Shown piece after piece: positions 11,536 to 24,231 of a stretch of 64,000 nucleotides of DNA. The translations under genes and the position numbers were made by a program. Position 1 is the stretch's first letter, and each line of letters begins with the position of its first letter. Source of the DNA: Rana temporaria (lineage: Eukaryota > Chordata > Amphibia > Anura > Ranidae). Location: contig NC_053490.1 of the NCBI RefSeq assembly GCF_905171775.1, positions 521,043,522 to 521,107,521 of the forward strand. Reading direction: 5' to 3'. The notes beneath the pieces were generated by a model. The model saw only the letters and a list, made by a program, of their open reading frames with translations, did not search any database and was not told the DNA's origin.

Positions 11536-12311
11536 ACAATGGAAAAACCTTCAGATAAACAGAAATAAATTCCGCCAGGAAACTCTTGTCAGGTGGAAAT
11601 TCGAGGCGACAAGCAGACGGAACATCCGCATAAGAAATCATTTCAAGAGGAAATTATTTTTCAATATGTACAAATTAAACTTAGAATTCTGCAACATCTC
11701 AGTACGGATCCGCTCCGTGTGAAAGAGCCCTAAGGGTTGACAAATTTAAAAATACCTGCAATGCCGAAAGTTTGACATTAAAGTGGCCAGCTTGGAGGGG
11801 GAGTCAGCAGCTGCAAAAACTGAAACTGCTAACTTTTAAGAAATACATGCTTACTAGATGTTGTGGTGTTAATTAAAATAAGTTTCTCATAATCAGCTAA
11901 CCTCACATTAGAAATCGCTTGCACTTCAAAAGTGCTGGCAGGAAACACGCTGATGGGGATCAGCAAAATAAGTGTGACGATTCTTCATTATGGTGCTGTG
12001 CCTTCAATTTCTAATCAGCAGATGGGTGGGGGGGTGTACCTGATCGAGCCATGTTGCGGCAGCGATGCTGCTATGCGATTTGGCAAGGGGTTCTGGATTA
12101 CAACACTGGCTGAAGAGAATAATTATTATTTGGCAAGGAAATCACTAGATTTGCATTACCCACTTACCTTTAGCCCTGTAAAGTCATTTCCTCAAGTCCT
12201 TTAGTTGCTCTTAAAAGAAGAACAATTGTTCTACAAGGTTATTCCGCTTGTACAACGTGTAAAAATGGGCCTATAGAATACATCAAAAAAGGTCAGAAAT
12301 CTTTTTCACAT
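11536..12311. other. Low-repeat intronic sequence
   Basis: Mostly single-copy in appearance. One 90-codon plus-strand frame at 11932-12204 has no start context or domain I recognise. No Ig-type exon or splice pair was found on the minus strand. Confidence 0.4.
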
Positions 12312-12313
12312 TA

Positions 12314-12552
12314 ATGCCGCGTACACACGATCGGACATTCCGTCAACAAAACCGTGGATTTTTTTTCAGACGGAATGTTGGCTCAAACTTGTCTTGCATA
12401 CACACGGTCACACAAATGTGGTCGGAAATTCCGAAACGTCAAGAACGCGGTAATGTACAACACTGCGACGAGCCGAGAAAAATGAAGTTCAATCATTCTG
12501 AGCATGTGTCGAATTGATTCCGAGTGAAAGTAGTTGGATGGATCCGCACAAC
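12314..12552. mobile_element. TA-flanked ATGCCGCGTACACACG element, right end lost
   Basis: TA-ATGCCGCGTACACACGATCGG at the left matches the ends of the copy at 46184-46593. The right end is replaced by the TA repeat tract. Confidence 0.65.
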
Positions 12553-12583
12553 AGAACCAGGAATATATATATGTGTGTATGTA

Positions 12584-12758
<175 letters not shown>

Positions 12759-12877
12759 TGTAAATAAGTTAAAGGAACATTTTTAGGTGGCTGCCTCTAC
12801 ATGTTTATCCCACCTAGGTGGGATAATAGATGGAATTGAAAAATCTAGTAGAGTTGGCGCCAGCCTAATAAATTCTA

Positions 12878-13316
12878 ATGCCCCGTACACACCATCACTT
12901 TATGTGATGAAAAAAAACGACACTTTCTGTGAAGTAAAAAATGACGTTTTTGAAACTTCAATTTTCAAAGACGAAGTTGCCTACACACCATCGTTTTTCT
13001 CACAATGTTCTAGCAAAGCGAGGTTACGTTCCACCACGTTTTTCCATTGAAGCTCGCTTCATAAGTAGCTTCTGGGCATGCGCGGATGAAAAAACGTCGT
13101 TTTAAACAACATTTTTGCTACACACGGTCAATTTCTGTGAAGTAAAAGTTGACGTTTTGAAAAACGACACATAAAATTGAAGCATGCTTCAATTTTTTTT
13201 GGTAGTTTTTTAGAAGACATAAAACGACGTTTTCCCCCACACATGGTCAATTAAAGTGACGTTTTTAAAAACGTCATTTTTTTTCATCACATAAAACGAC
13301 CGTGTGTTTGCGGCAT
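12878..13316. mobile_element. TA-flanked palindromic MITE, ATGCCCCGTACACACC ends
   Basis: TA at 12876-12877 and 13317-13318. Ends ATGCCCCGTACACACC and GTGTGTTTGCGGCAT are inverted, and AAAACGTCGTTTT-like words recur through both arms. Confidence 0.8.
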
Positions 13317-13496
13317 TATAGTGTGAGTGTGCTTTCCAAATACATGCTCTAAAATGACCATAAATATGGAAAAATGTATAAATATAAAATAGCAATAGGA
13401 ATAAAAAGTAATGAGAGATTAAATAAAAATAAATACAAAAAAGTGCACGTGAATTGTGCTATAAATAAAAACAGTCCATGTGCAACTGTGTACTCT

Positions 13497-14470
13497 TTAA
13501 CCACTTAAGGACCGCCTCCTGCACATATACGTCGGCAGAATGGCACGGCTGGGCACATGCACGTACGTCCTGTACTAGTACCCAGCCGTGGGGCGCTCCT
13601 GCGACCCGGTCCGAAGCTCCGTGAACGGGATCGCGGGACCCGATCGCCGCTGGAGTGCGGCGATCGGTCCCCGGAGCTGAAGAACGGGAAGAGCCGTGTG
13701 TAAACACGGCTTCCCCGTTCTTCACTGTGGCGGCTGCATCGATCGTGTGATCCCTTTTATAGGGAGACACGATCGATGACGTCAGACCTACAGCCACACC
13801 CCCCTACAGTTGTAAACACACACTAGGTGAAACGAAACTCCTTCAGCGCCCCCTGTGGTTAACTCCCAAACTGCAACTGTCATTTTCACAATAAACAATG
13901 CAATTTAAATGCATTTTTTGCTGTGAAAATGACAATGGTCCCAAAAATGTGTCAAAATTGTCCGAAGTGTCCGCCATAATGTCGCAGTCACGAAAAAAAT
14001 CGCTGATCGCCGCCATAAGTAGTAAAAAAAAAAAAAATAATTATAAAAATGCAATAAAACTATCCCCTATTTTGTAAACGCTATAAATTTTGCGCAAACC
14101 AACCGATAAACGCTTATTGCGATTTTTTTTTACCAAAAATAGGTAGAAGAATACGTATCGGCCTAAACTGAGGAAAAAAAACGTTTTTTTATATATTTTT
14201 GGGGGATATTTATTATAGCAAAAAGTAAAAAATATTGCATTTTTTTCAAAATTGTCGCTCTATTTTTGTTTCTAGCGCAAAAAATAAAACCGCAGAGGTG
14301 ATCAAATACCACCAAAAGAAAGCTCTATTTGTGGGAAAAAAAGGACGCCAATTTTGTTTGAGAGCCACTTCGCACGACCGCGCAATTGTCTGTTAAAGCG
14401 ACGCAGTGCCCAATTGCAAAAAACCCTTGGGTCATTTAGCAGCATATTGGTCCGGTCCTTAAGTGGTTAA
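13497..14470 (+). mobile_element. TTAA-flanked element, complete 974-bp copy
   Basis: TTAA-CCACTTAAGGACC and its inverse GGTCCTTAAGTGG-TTAA. About the same length and order as 41191-42150, so it is a useful reference copy of the family. GC-rich left half with hairpins, AT-rich right half with 'gcctaaactgaggaaaa'. No open frame shared between copies, so non-autonomous. Confidence 0.92.
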
Positions 14471-15094
14471 AGAAGTGCTGGAGTTTGCATAGTAAAAAGT
14501 GCTTTGTGCCAAATTCAAACGCTGTTGACGTGTTCCACACAGTGACCCCTCCTGCTGTGCTCCTATGTGGCCCGCACTCACCAGATCCTCCACCCCCTCT
14601 TGGGGTGGAGCACTTTCACAGTGTATGACCGGTTTCGTCATCCGACGTCATCTGGAGCGCTCCAGATGACGAAACCGGTCGAGCACCGGTGCGATACGAA
14701 TTCAGTCATACAGTTTGTATGGCGGACATCGCATTTTTGCGCCAAAATGATGCAGGGCCCTTTTTGTGGTCCGCACTGGAATCGGATCGCTTGGGTGTTC
14801 ACATCCAGGCGATCTGATTCTTGCACCATTTGACAGTTCGCACTGTGATAAGCGAACCGATCTGGCAGTGTCATTAACTTTCTATTGACACCTGCAAGTG
14901 GTTCGCATAGGGCAGTTTAAACTGTCTGCAGGTCCAATGCGATATGGGAACCAGGACTGGAATTGCACTGGTTCCTGCATTGCACTAGTGTGAATGAATC
15001 GTGTGTCAATAAACAAAAGCATGCCGTAGTTGTGTCGTTTACCTTTAAACTTTTGTACACAGAATTGTATTGCCAAGGTAAATTAATGCAAATC
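14471..15094. repeat. Repeat-like region with strong hairpin
   Basis: Arms GACCGGTTTCGTCATC (14627-14642) and GATGACGAAACCGGTC (14665-14680), with an inner CATCTGGAGCGCTCCAGATG. The following 300 bp (TCGCATTTTTGCGCC, GGTTCGCATAGG) resembles decayed MITE sequence. Confidence 0.5.
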
Positions 15095-17600
15095 ACCCCA
15101 ATTCCTGCACCTTCACCCCTCAGATCAGTCCCAATTCCTGTATCTTCACCCCTCAGTTTACCCCAATTCCTGCACCTTCACACCTCAGATCAACCCCAAT
15201 TCCTGCACCTTCACCCCCAGATCAGTCCCAATTCCTGTACCTTCGCCCCTCAGATCTGCCCAATTCCTGCACCTTCACACCTCAGATCAACCCCAATTCC
15301 TACACCGTCACCCCCAGATCAGTCCCAATTCCTGTACCTTCGCCCCTCAGATCTGCCCAATTCCTGCACCTTCACACCTCAGATCAACCCCAATTCCTAC
15401 ACCGTCACCCCTCAGATCAGTCCCAATTCCTGTATCTTCACCCCTCAGATCACCCCAATTCCTACACCTTCACCCCCAGATCAGTCCCAATTCCTGTATC
15501 TTCACCCCTCAGATCACCCCAATTCCTGCACCTTCACACCTCAGATCTTCCAAATTCCTGCACCTTCACACCCCAATTCCTGCACCTTCACACCCCAGAT
15601 CACCCCAATTCCTGCACCTTCACACCCAAGATCACCCCAATTCCTGAACCTTCACACCCAAGATGACCCCAATTCCTGAACCTTCACACCCCAGGTCACC
15701 CCAATTCCTGAACCTTCACACCCCAGGTCACCCCAATTCCTGAACCGTCACACCTCAGATCAGCCCCCAATTCCTGAACATTCACACCCCAGATCACCCC
15801 AATTCCTGCACCTTCACACCCCAGATCACCCCAATTCCTGCACCTTCACATCTCAGATCACCCCAATTTCTGCACCTTCACACCCCAGATCACCCCAATT
15901 CCTGTACCTTCACCCCTCAGATCAACCCCAATTCCTGCACCTTCACCCCTCAGATCACCCCAATTCCTGCACCTTCACCCCCCAGATCAGTCCTAATTCC
16001 TGCGCCTTCACACCCCAGATCACCCCAATTCCTGCATCTTCACACCTCAGATCAACCCCAATTCCTGCACCTTCACCCCTCAGATCAGTCCCAATTCCTG
16101 TATCTTCACCCCTCAGTTTACCCCAATTCCTGCACCTTCACACCTCAGATCAACCCCAATTCCTGCACCTTCACCCCCAGATCAGTCCCAATTCCTGTAC
16201 CTTCGCCCCTCAGATCTGCCCAATTCCTGCACCTTCACACCTCAGATCAACCCCAATTCCTACACCGTCACCCCCAGATCAGTCCCAATTCCTGTACCTT
16301 CGCCCCTCAGATCTGCCCAATTCCTGCACCTTCACACCTCAGATCAACCCCAATTCCTACACCGTCACCCCTCAGATCAGTCCCAATTCCTGTATCTTCA
16401 CCCCTCAGATCACCCCAATTCCTACACCTTCACCCCCAGATCAGTCCCAATTCCTGTATCTTCACCCCTCAGATCACCCCAATTCCTGCACCTTCACACC
16501 TCAGATCTTCCAAATTCCTGCACCTTCACACCCCAATTCCTGCACCTTCACACCCCAGATCACCCCAATTCCTGCACCTTCACACCCAAGATCACCCCAA
16601 TTCCTGAACCTTCACACCCAAGATGACCCCAATTCCTGAACCTTCACACCCCAGGTCACCCCAATTCCTGAACCTTCACACCCCAGGTCACCCCAATTCC
16701 TGAACCGTCACACCTCAGATCAGCCCCCAATTCCTGAACATTCACACCCCAGATCACCCCAATTCCTGCACCTTCACACCCCAGATCACCCCAATTCCTG
16801 CACCTTCACATCTCAGATCACCCCAATTTCTGCACCTTCACACCCCAGATCACCCCAATTCCTGTACCTTCACCCCTCAGATCAACCCCAATTCCTGCAC
16901 CTTCACCCCTCAGATCACCCCAATTCCTGCACCTTCACCCCCCAGATCAGTCCTAATTCCTGCGCCTTCACACCCCAGATCACCCCAATTCCTGCATCTT
17001 CACACCTCAGATCAACCCCAATTCCTACACCTTCACCCCTCAGATCAGTCCCAATTCCTGTATCTTCACCCCTCAGATTACCCCAATTCCTGCACCTTCA
17101 CACCTAAGATCACCCCAATTCCTGCACCTTCACACCTCAGATCACCCCAATTCCTGCACCTTCACATCTCAGATCACCCCAATTCCTGCACCTTCACACC
17201 CCAGATCACCCCAATTCCTGCACCTTCATACCCCAGATCACCCCAATTCCTGCACCTTCACACCTCAGATCAGCCCCAATTTCTGCACCTCCACACCTCA
17301 GATCACCCCAGTTCCTGCACCTTCGCACCTCAGATCACCCCCAATTCCTGCACTTTCAGACCTCAGATCACCCCCAATTCCTGCACTTTCAGACCTCAGA
17401 TCACCCCCCAATTCCTCCACCTTTACACCTCAGATCAACCTTGCAATGCCTGCATCTTCAGACTTTAGTTGAGCCCCAATTCCTGCACATTCATACCTCT
17501 GATCAGACCAGATTCCTATATTTTCACACCTCAGATCACCCCCAGTTCCTGAACTCTCTAACCTCATATGAGCCCCAAATCCTGCATCTTCAGACCTCAA
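15095..17600. repeat. Minisatellite, about 29-bp unit, with 960-bp higher-order duplication
   Basis: Unit approximates CAGATCACCCCAATTCCTGC plus ACCTTCACACCT. Bases 15095-16066 are identical to 16055-17026 at an offset of exactly 960. Units become more divergent after 17230. It yields a 238-codon proline/serine-rich frame that is not considered a gene. Confidence 0.95.
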
Positions 17601-17651
17601 ACCAGCCTCAAAAACATGCATGTAATTTAGGCCCCAAATCAGCCACTTCAC

Positions 17652-18330
17652 GTGTTGTCTCCCTACGACAGGAAGAGTGTTACTTGCAGGATCACTAGAT
17701 TGAAACAAAAAAAAAAAACTGTCAATGCGAGTGGAGGCAAAGCGATACACAGCTCTTCCTGTTTACACCATGATCAGCTGTGATTGGACACAGCTGATGA
17801 CGTGGTAAAGAGCCTACGCCAGAGGCTCTTTACCTAGATTGTCGATGCAGTGTGTCAGACCGACACGCCGTGCCCCTGGGGGCGCTTGTTCGTAGCTTAT
17901 CCAGCTGGACGTTATAGGACGCCCAGTCAGGATAACTGAACCACTTCCCGGACGTTATTCTGGTTTAGACCGGGCAGAAAGTGGTTAAACACCAAAAGAA
18001 AGCTCTATTTGTGTGAATTTTTTTTTATAAAAATGTCATATGGGTACAGTGCTCCATGACCTCGCAATTGTCATTCAAAGTGTGACAGCTGAAAATTGGC
18101 CTGGGCAGGAAGGGGGGTAAAAATGCCCAGTAAGCAAGCGGTTAAACTGTTCTTGTGGGCACCAAAATTTGGAAGCAAACATTATTAAAAAAAGTGTATC
18201 CAAACACAAGGACAAAAAAAAAAAAAAAACATAACAGTCCTCACGTGGTGGATGCACTCTTTTTTTTTTAGGCTTTTGTTTCAATCTAGTCATCCTGCCA
18301 GTAACACTTCCTGTCGTAGGGTGACAACAC
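17652..18330. mobile_element. Element with 55-bp inverted ends enclosing TTAA-family fragments
   Basis: GTGTTGTCTCCCTACGACAG at the left pairs with its near inverse at 18277-18330 (CTGTCGTAGGGTGACAACAC), continuing through ACTAGATTGAAACAAAA. The interior contains pieces of CCACTTCCCGG-type TTAA elements (17760-18140). Confidence 0.6.
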
Positions 18331-18344
18331 TCAATCATGTACTG

Positions 18345-18998
18345 TATTCAGGGCCACCATCAGGGGGGTACAGGCATTACTCCTGTAAGGGGCACGATGG
18401 TCCCCAGCTGGCCCCCCTCCTGTTTTTTTTTTTTTTTGTGCATTACATCTGTAAGGGGCCCGATAGTCCCCAGCAGGGCCGCCATCAGGGGGGTACAGGC
18501 ATTACACCTGTAAGGGGCCCGGCTGGCCCCCCTCCCATTTTTTTTTTACTTATTTATTTGCATCACACCTGTAAGGAGCCAGATGGTTCCCAGGGCCCCT
18601 TACAAGCCCGGCTGGCCCCCCTTCCCATATTTTTTTTTCTTTTTTTTAAATTTTTTTAATTCATTTTTAATTTAAATTTTTTTGCATTACACCTGTAAGG
18701 GGCCCAATGATCCCCCAAGGCCCCTTACAAGCTCGGCTGGCCCCCCTCCCTGTTTTTTTTTTTTTTATTTGATTTTTTTATTAATTTTTAATTTTTTTTT
18801 TTTTTGCATTACACCTGTAAGGGGCTCAATGATCCCCCAAGGCCCCTTACAGGCCCAGCTGGCCCCCCTCCCGTTTTTTTTTTGCATTACACCTGTAAGG
18901 GGCCCAATGATCCCCAATGCCCCTTAAAGGCCCGGTAGACCACCCTCCCGGGTTTTTTTTAAAATTATTTTTATTTGCATTACACTTGTAAGGGGCAC
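18345..18998. repeat. Tandem repeat, 75-120-bp units
   Basis: About eight units of GCATTACACCTGTAAGGGGC followed by a CCCAGCTGGCCCCCCTCC-like segment and a T-rich spacer of variable length. C tracts follow at 19007-19110. Confidence 0.88.
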
Positions 18999-19310
18999 GA
19001 TGGTCTCCCCCCCCCCCCCTTTATTATCTTGCGTCAGGAGAGAAGAGATTAATTACACTTGTTTCCCCCCCCCCCCCATCAGCACACAAACCCCCCCCCC
19101 CCCCCCCCCCCGGTTCTCTACTCCTAAAGCTGTGCAAGGGGCCCCAAAATTTGTGATGGCTGCCCTGCCTGTATTTATGGAGGAGCGTCACTATCACTTT
19201 AGTACAGGAACTACTACAGAACTACTCCCTCCTCATCTCCTTCCGGCACATTGTGGGCTTTGCTTGCACACGTCTCCCCACTTACACGATTCTAATAAAT
19301 AAAGAATTAC

Positions 19311-19459
19311 CTGAGACTCTGTAAAAATAAAGAGATCCCGATGATTTTCCAATTGGATTTGTGACCTCACAGATATAAAGTCCGTTTGGAAAGTTTTTAT
19401 TAGATAACGTTTTTTTATTTCCCAGCTCCAACGTTACACCGGAATCAAACGTATCCTTC
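19311..19459 (-). CDS. Nectin/PVR-like receptor, second half of Ig domain 3
   Basis: A 149-nt coding exon with acceptor TTTGATTTCAATGCAG and donor CTCAG|GTAATT. One nucleotide completes an arginine codon begun by either domain 3a exon, then 49 codons follow, then 1 nt (phase 2 to 1). The peptide begins KDTFDSGVTLELG and contains NGLYICEVTNPIGKSSG. This is the G-x-Y-x-C motif of the Ig F strand (cysteine at codon 30) followed by the N-P-I-G turn seen in nectin domain 3. Only one copy was found, so both domain 3a versions would share it. The exon was identified by reading the minus strand, because its open frame is too short to stand out. Identification rests on the motif plus exact phase agreement at both ends. 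Confidence 0.88.
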
Positions 19460-19734
19460 CTGCATTGAAATCAAACAAACAACCAACATGAATGCACTTC
19501 AAGGAAACCGGATATGAATCAAATGCTGGAGGAAAATTACAGCAATACAAATTTATTATACATTTTCATTCTATGAAATTTCCAGCTAGAACGCAGACAC
19601 TGTCACTAAAACAAGTAAAAATGATACACACCTATATTCGCCGACCGGTAGCTGCCAATATTTCCTGCTAAACGCCAAACTGTCACCTGCGAAAAAAGAT
19701 GTGGCCTTGCTGGTCTTTATCAGTCCCTTGGGCC

Positions 19735-20815
19735 ACTATTCCTCTCATTGACACCAATGATGGGACACTATTCCTTCCACTGACACCAATGATGGGACAC
19801 TATTCCTTCCACTGACACCAATGATGGGACACTATTCCTCCCACTGACACCAATGATAGGTCACTATTCCTCCCACTGACACCAACGATGGGTCACTATT
19901 CCTCCCACAGACACCAATGATGGGCCACTATCCTTCCCACAGACACCAATAATGGGCCACTATTCCTCCCACAGACACCAATGATAGGTCACTATTCCTC
20001 CCACTGACACCAATGATGGGTCACTATTCCTCCCACTGACACCAACGATGGGTCACTATTCCTCCCACAGACACCAATGATGGGCCACTATCCTTCCCAC
20101 AGACACCAATAATGGGCCACTATTCCTCCCACAGACACCAATGATGGGCCACTATCCTTCCCACAGACACCAATAATGGGCCACTATTCCTCCCACAGAC
20201 ACCAATGATGGGCCACTATTCCACCCACAGACACCAATGATGAGGCCACTATTCCTCCCACTGACACCAATGATAGGTCACGATTCCTCCCACTGACACC
20301 AATGATGGGTCACTATTCCTCCCACAGACACCAATGATGGGTCACTATTCCTCCCACTGACACCAATGATGGGTCACTATTCCTCCCACTGACACCAATG
20401 ATGGGTCACTATTCCTCCCACTGACACCAATGATGGGTCACTATTCCTCCCACTGACACCAATGATGGGTCACTATTCCTTCCACTAACACCAACGACGG
20501 GTCACTATTCCTCCCACTGACACCAATGATGGGCCACTATCCTTCCCACAGACACCAATGATGGGCCACTATCCTTTCCACAGACACCAATGATGGGCCA
20601 CTATTCCTCCCACAGACACCAATGATGGGCCACTATTCCTCCCACTGACACCAATGATAGGTCACTATTCCTTCTTCTTCCACTGACATCAATGATGGTG
20701 CACTATTCCTCTCACTGACACCAACAATTGGACACTATTCCCTCCACTGACACCAATGATGGGCCATTATTCCTTCACTGACATCAATCCATGGGGCACC
20801 ATTCCTTAGCCTACT
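19735..20815. repeat. 32-bp minisatellite, about 33 units
   Basis: Unit GACACCAATGATGGGTCACT plus ATTCCTCCCACT. The reverse complement is the same 32-bp motif found inside the hAT elements at 25512-25824 and 31454-32013. An AAAGTTTGGAGACC hAT-end-like sequence lies downstream at 20958, so the array is probably an expanded element interior. Confidence 0.93.
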
Positions 20816-21381
20816 AACCACAGGTACCGTGTAATTTTTACACCCACTGACCACCAAGGCATTTCAGTTCCACCAACATTGGAGCATTTTCTACTCCAAT
20901 TGGCCACAGTCCAGACCCCTTAAAGTCTGAAGGACAGTAAACTGACACTGTATAAAAAGTTTGGAGACCCTTGCCCTAGACCAGTGGTTCCAAACTTCAG
21001 CCCTCACGTGTCTCCAACAGGTCATGTTTTCAGGATCTTGTTGGTTCCAAATATTTAATGGTATTTGGTACCTTTCCCTGATCTGTCATTGCCCTGCCCC
21101 AGCTTCAATGGATAAACATGTCATATCAGCTCTGTGCAATTCCTCTGGAATGAATCACTTTTTCCCTCATTGAACAAGAATGTAGAATAATAAATTAATG
21201 TGTTAGCAGAATTTATAAGCCTAAGATAAGCAGCTTCCCCTGTGCCAGCTTTGCCCTATGTTCACCCTCCTGCATTTGCATTTACCAAAAAAAAAAAAAA
21301 AAAAAATAATGTCTTTTCTTTCAGCCCTGAAATATTTTTATTTTCTGCCTGTTTTACTTAGAAGAAAAATCTAAAAACGAA
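20816..21381. other. Intronic sequence with hAT-end fragments
   Basis: Contains CCAGTGGTTCCAAACTTCAG (20981), a typical hAT-like end without a visible partner, then AT-rich sequence with a poly-A tract near 21290. Confidence 0.4.
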
Positions 21382-22098
21382 GGGCCAGATTCTCGTAGAT
21401 CGGCGTATCTTTGTTCCGGCGTAGCGTATCCTATTTACATTACGCCTCCGCAACTTAGACGGTGCAAGTGCTGTATTCTTAAAGCGCTTGCTCCGTAAGT
21501 TGCAGCGGCGTAGCGTAAATAGGCCGGCGTAAGCCCGCCTAATTCAAATGTGGAACAGGGGGGTGTGTTTTATGTAAATAACTTGTGACCCAACGTGATT
21601 GACGTTTTCCACGAACGGCGCATGCGCCGTCCGTGGAATATCCCAGTGTGCATTGCTCCAAAGCACGCCGCAAGGACGTATTGGTTTCGACGTGAACGTA
21701 AATGACGTCCAGCCCCATTCACGGACGACTTACGCAAACGACGTAAAATTTGCAAAATTCGACGCGGGAACGACGTCCATACTTAACATTGGTACGCCTC
21801 ATATAGCAGGGGTAACTTTACGCTGGGAAAAGCCTAACGTAAACGGCGTATCTGTACTGCGTCGGCCGGGCGTACGTTCGTGAATTCGCGTATCTAGCTG
21901 ATTTACATATTTTTAGCGGCCAGCGTAAATATGCAGTTAAGATCCGACGGCGTAAGAGACTTACGCCGGTCGGATCTAATAGAAATCTATGCGCAACCGA
22001 TTCTATGAATCAGGCACATAGATACGACGGCTCAGACTCAGAGATATGACGGCGTATCTGGAGATACGCCGTTGTATCTCCTTTGAGAATCTGGGCCT
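21382..22098. mobile_element. Palindromic element, AGGGCCAGATTCTC ends
   Basis: AGGGCCAGATTCTC at the left, GAGAATCTGGGCC at the right. Both halves contain GGCGTATCT/AGATACGCC and GTAGCGTA words, so most of the element can fold back. Confidence 0.85.
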
Positions 22099-22167
22099 TA
22101 GTCTGCCTTCTACATTTATTTCCCCCCCTCCAAACTTTCTAAACTCATTGAAGGCAAAAAAAAAAAG

Positions 22168-22530
22168 TTATTGTAGCCACATCAGCCCCGGACCATTTTG
22201 CTGGCCGAAGACCAGAGCATTTTTTGCGAATTGGGAACTGCAACGCTTTAACTGACAATTGCGCTCCCAAACAAAATTGAGGTAATTTTTTCCCCCACAA
22301 ATAGAGCTTTCTTTTGGTGGTATTTGATCACCTCTGCGGTTTTTATTTTTTGCGCTATAAAACAAAAAAATGTGTAAATTTTGCTGAGCAATATTTTTAA
22401 CTTTTTGCTATAAATATCCCCCAAAAATATATAAAAAAAAAATAATTTTTGCTCAGTTTAGGCCGATACGTATTCTTTCTTTACCAAAATCGCAATAAGC
22501 GTATATTGATTGGTTTGTGCAAAAGTTTTT
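22168..22530 (-). mobile_element. Fragment of the 974-bp TTAA family
   Basis: Matches the AT-rich half in reverse ('tttggtggtatttgatcacc', 'gtttaggccgatacgtattc'). It stops at GTGCAAAAGTTTTT, where the next element begins. Confidence 0.75.
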
Positions 22531-23170
22531 GGCCCAGATTCATAGAGAGCAAGGCGCACATTACGCCGCCGTAGGGCAAACACTGTACGCTACGCCAACG
22601 TAGCGTGGAGAGGCAAGCATTGCATTCAGCAAGCCAGTGCTCCCAACGCTGCGCCAGCGTAGGTTTCGAAGTCGCACGCCGGTGTAGGTTGAAGTGGGCG
22701 TGAACCCATGTAAATGAGGCGTGACCCCATGCAAATGATGGGCCGAGCGCCAGACAGGTACGTATCACAAACTGCGCATGCACCGTGACATGGACGCAAG
22801 CACAGCACCCCCCCATGCGCCTGCTCACAACCACGCCGGCACAACTGCCCAAGCTACGCCGGATCACTGCGTACGCAGCGAACATAACGTACGCCCAGCC
22901 AGACACACGTCCAACGCACAATACGCCGGCTTGTGTTCCCTGGTGTAGACCTGTGCATGTCTGTTGCCGGGTTGCACCTCCTTTATGGGGAATAACTTTA
23001 CGCCGGACGTACAACTTACGCGCATCTCGTGTAGAATGCGCTGGGCACACGCACGTTCGTGAATCGCCGTATTTCCCTCATTTGCATGTTTGAATGGCTA
23101 ATCAATGGGAGCGCCACCATGCTCCCAGCCTAAATGTGCGCCCACCCTAGGCCGGCGTGTGCAAGCTATT
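22531..23170. mobile_element. GGCCCAGATTCA-family element, one end only
   Basis: Left end GGCCCAGATTCATAGAG joins the TTAA-family fragment at the same internal site used by the copies at 46941 and 63626. No matching right end is visible. Confidence 0.6.
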
Positions 23171-23225
23171 CTAGAATTATTTTATTTTCTATTGAAAAAA
23201 AAAAAATTGTACCTTTACAACCCCT

Positions 23226-24227
23226 TTAACCACTTAAGCCCCGGACCTTTAGGCAGCTAAATGCCCAGACCGGGTTTTGCGATTCGTCACTGCGTCGCTT
23301 TAACTGACAATTGCGCAGTCGTGCGACGTGGCTCCCAAACAAAATTGGCGTCCTTTTTTCCCCATAAATAGAGCTTTCTTTTGGTGGTATTTGATCACCT
23401 CTGCGGTTTTTATTTTTTGCGCTATAAACAAAAATAGAGCGACAATTTTGAAAAAAAAAATTCAATATTTTTTACTTTTTGCTATAATAAATATCCCCCA
23501 AAAACATATATAAAACATTTTTTTCCCCTCAGGTTTAGGCCGATACGTATTCTTCTACCCATTTTTGGTAAAAAAAAAATCGCAATAAGCGTTTATCGAT
23601 TGGTTTGCGCAAATTTTATAGCGTTTACAAAATAGGGGATAGTTTTATTGCATTTTTATTATTACTAATGGCGGAGATCAGCGATTTTTTTCGTGACTGC
23701 GACATTATGGCGGACACTTCGGACAATTTTGACACATTTTTGGGACCATTGTCATTTTCACAGCAAAAAATGCATTTAAATTGCATTCTTTATTGTGGAA
23801 ATGACAGTTGCAGTTTTGGAGTTAACCACAGGGGGCGCTGTAGGAGTTATGCTGCACCTAGTGTTTGTTTACAACTGTAGGGGGGTGTGGCTGTAGGTCT
23901 GACGTCTTCGATTGTGATTCCCTATAAAAGGGATGAAACGATCGATGCGCCGCCACAGTGAAGAACAGGGAAGCCGTATTTACACACGGCTCTCCCCGTT
24001 CCTCAGCTCCGGGGAGCGATCGCGAGGGAGCGGCTAGAAACGAATAGCCGCGCCCTCATCCCAGATCGCTCCCTGAGGCTTACCGACCTCCGCATGTACC
24101 GGGGGGGGGGGGGGTCCTGATCGGACCCCCGACCCGCGGAAAGGCAGCGACGTGCGGGCACGTCGTTCTGCCTGCCCGTGCCATTTTGCCGACGTATATG
24201 TACATGCGGCGGTTGCTAAGCGGTTAA
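23226..24227 (-). mobile_element. TTAA-flanked element, reverse 1.0-kb copy
   Basis: TTAA-CCACTTAAGCCCCGG at the left, GCTAAGCGG-TTAA at the right. Full internal order of the family in reverse. Confidence 0.85.
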
Positions 24228-24231
24228 GAGC

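Noticed and set aside
14963..15679. A 238-codon plus-strand frame rich in PIPAPSPLRS-type repeats
   Set aside because: It lies wholly in the 29-bp minisatellite, changes with unit number, and has no start context or splice support.
22481..23050. A 189-codon minus-strand cysteine/arginine-rich frame
   Set aside because: It lies in the CG-rich palindromic element family. Other copies of that family do not keep the frame.
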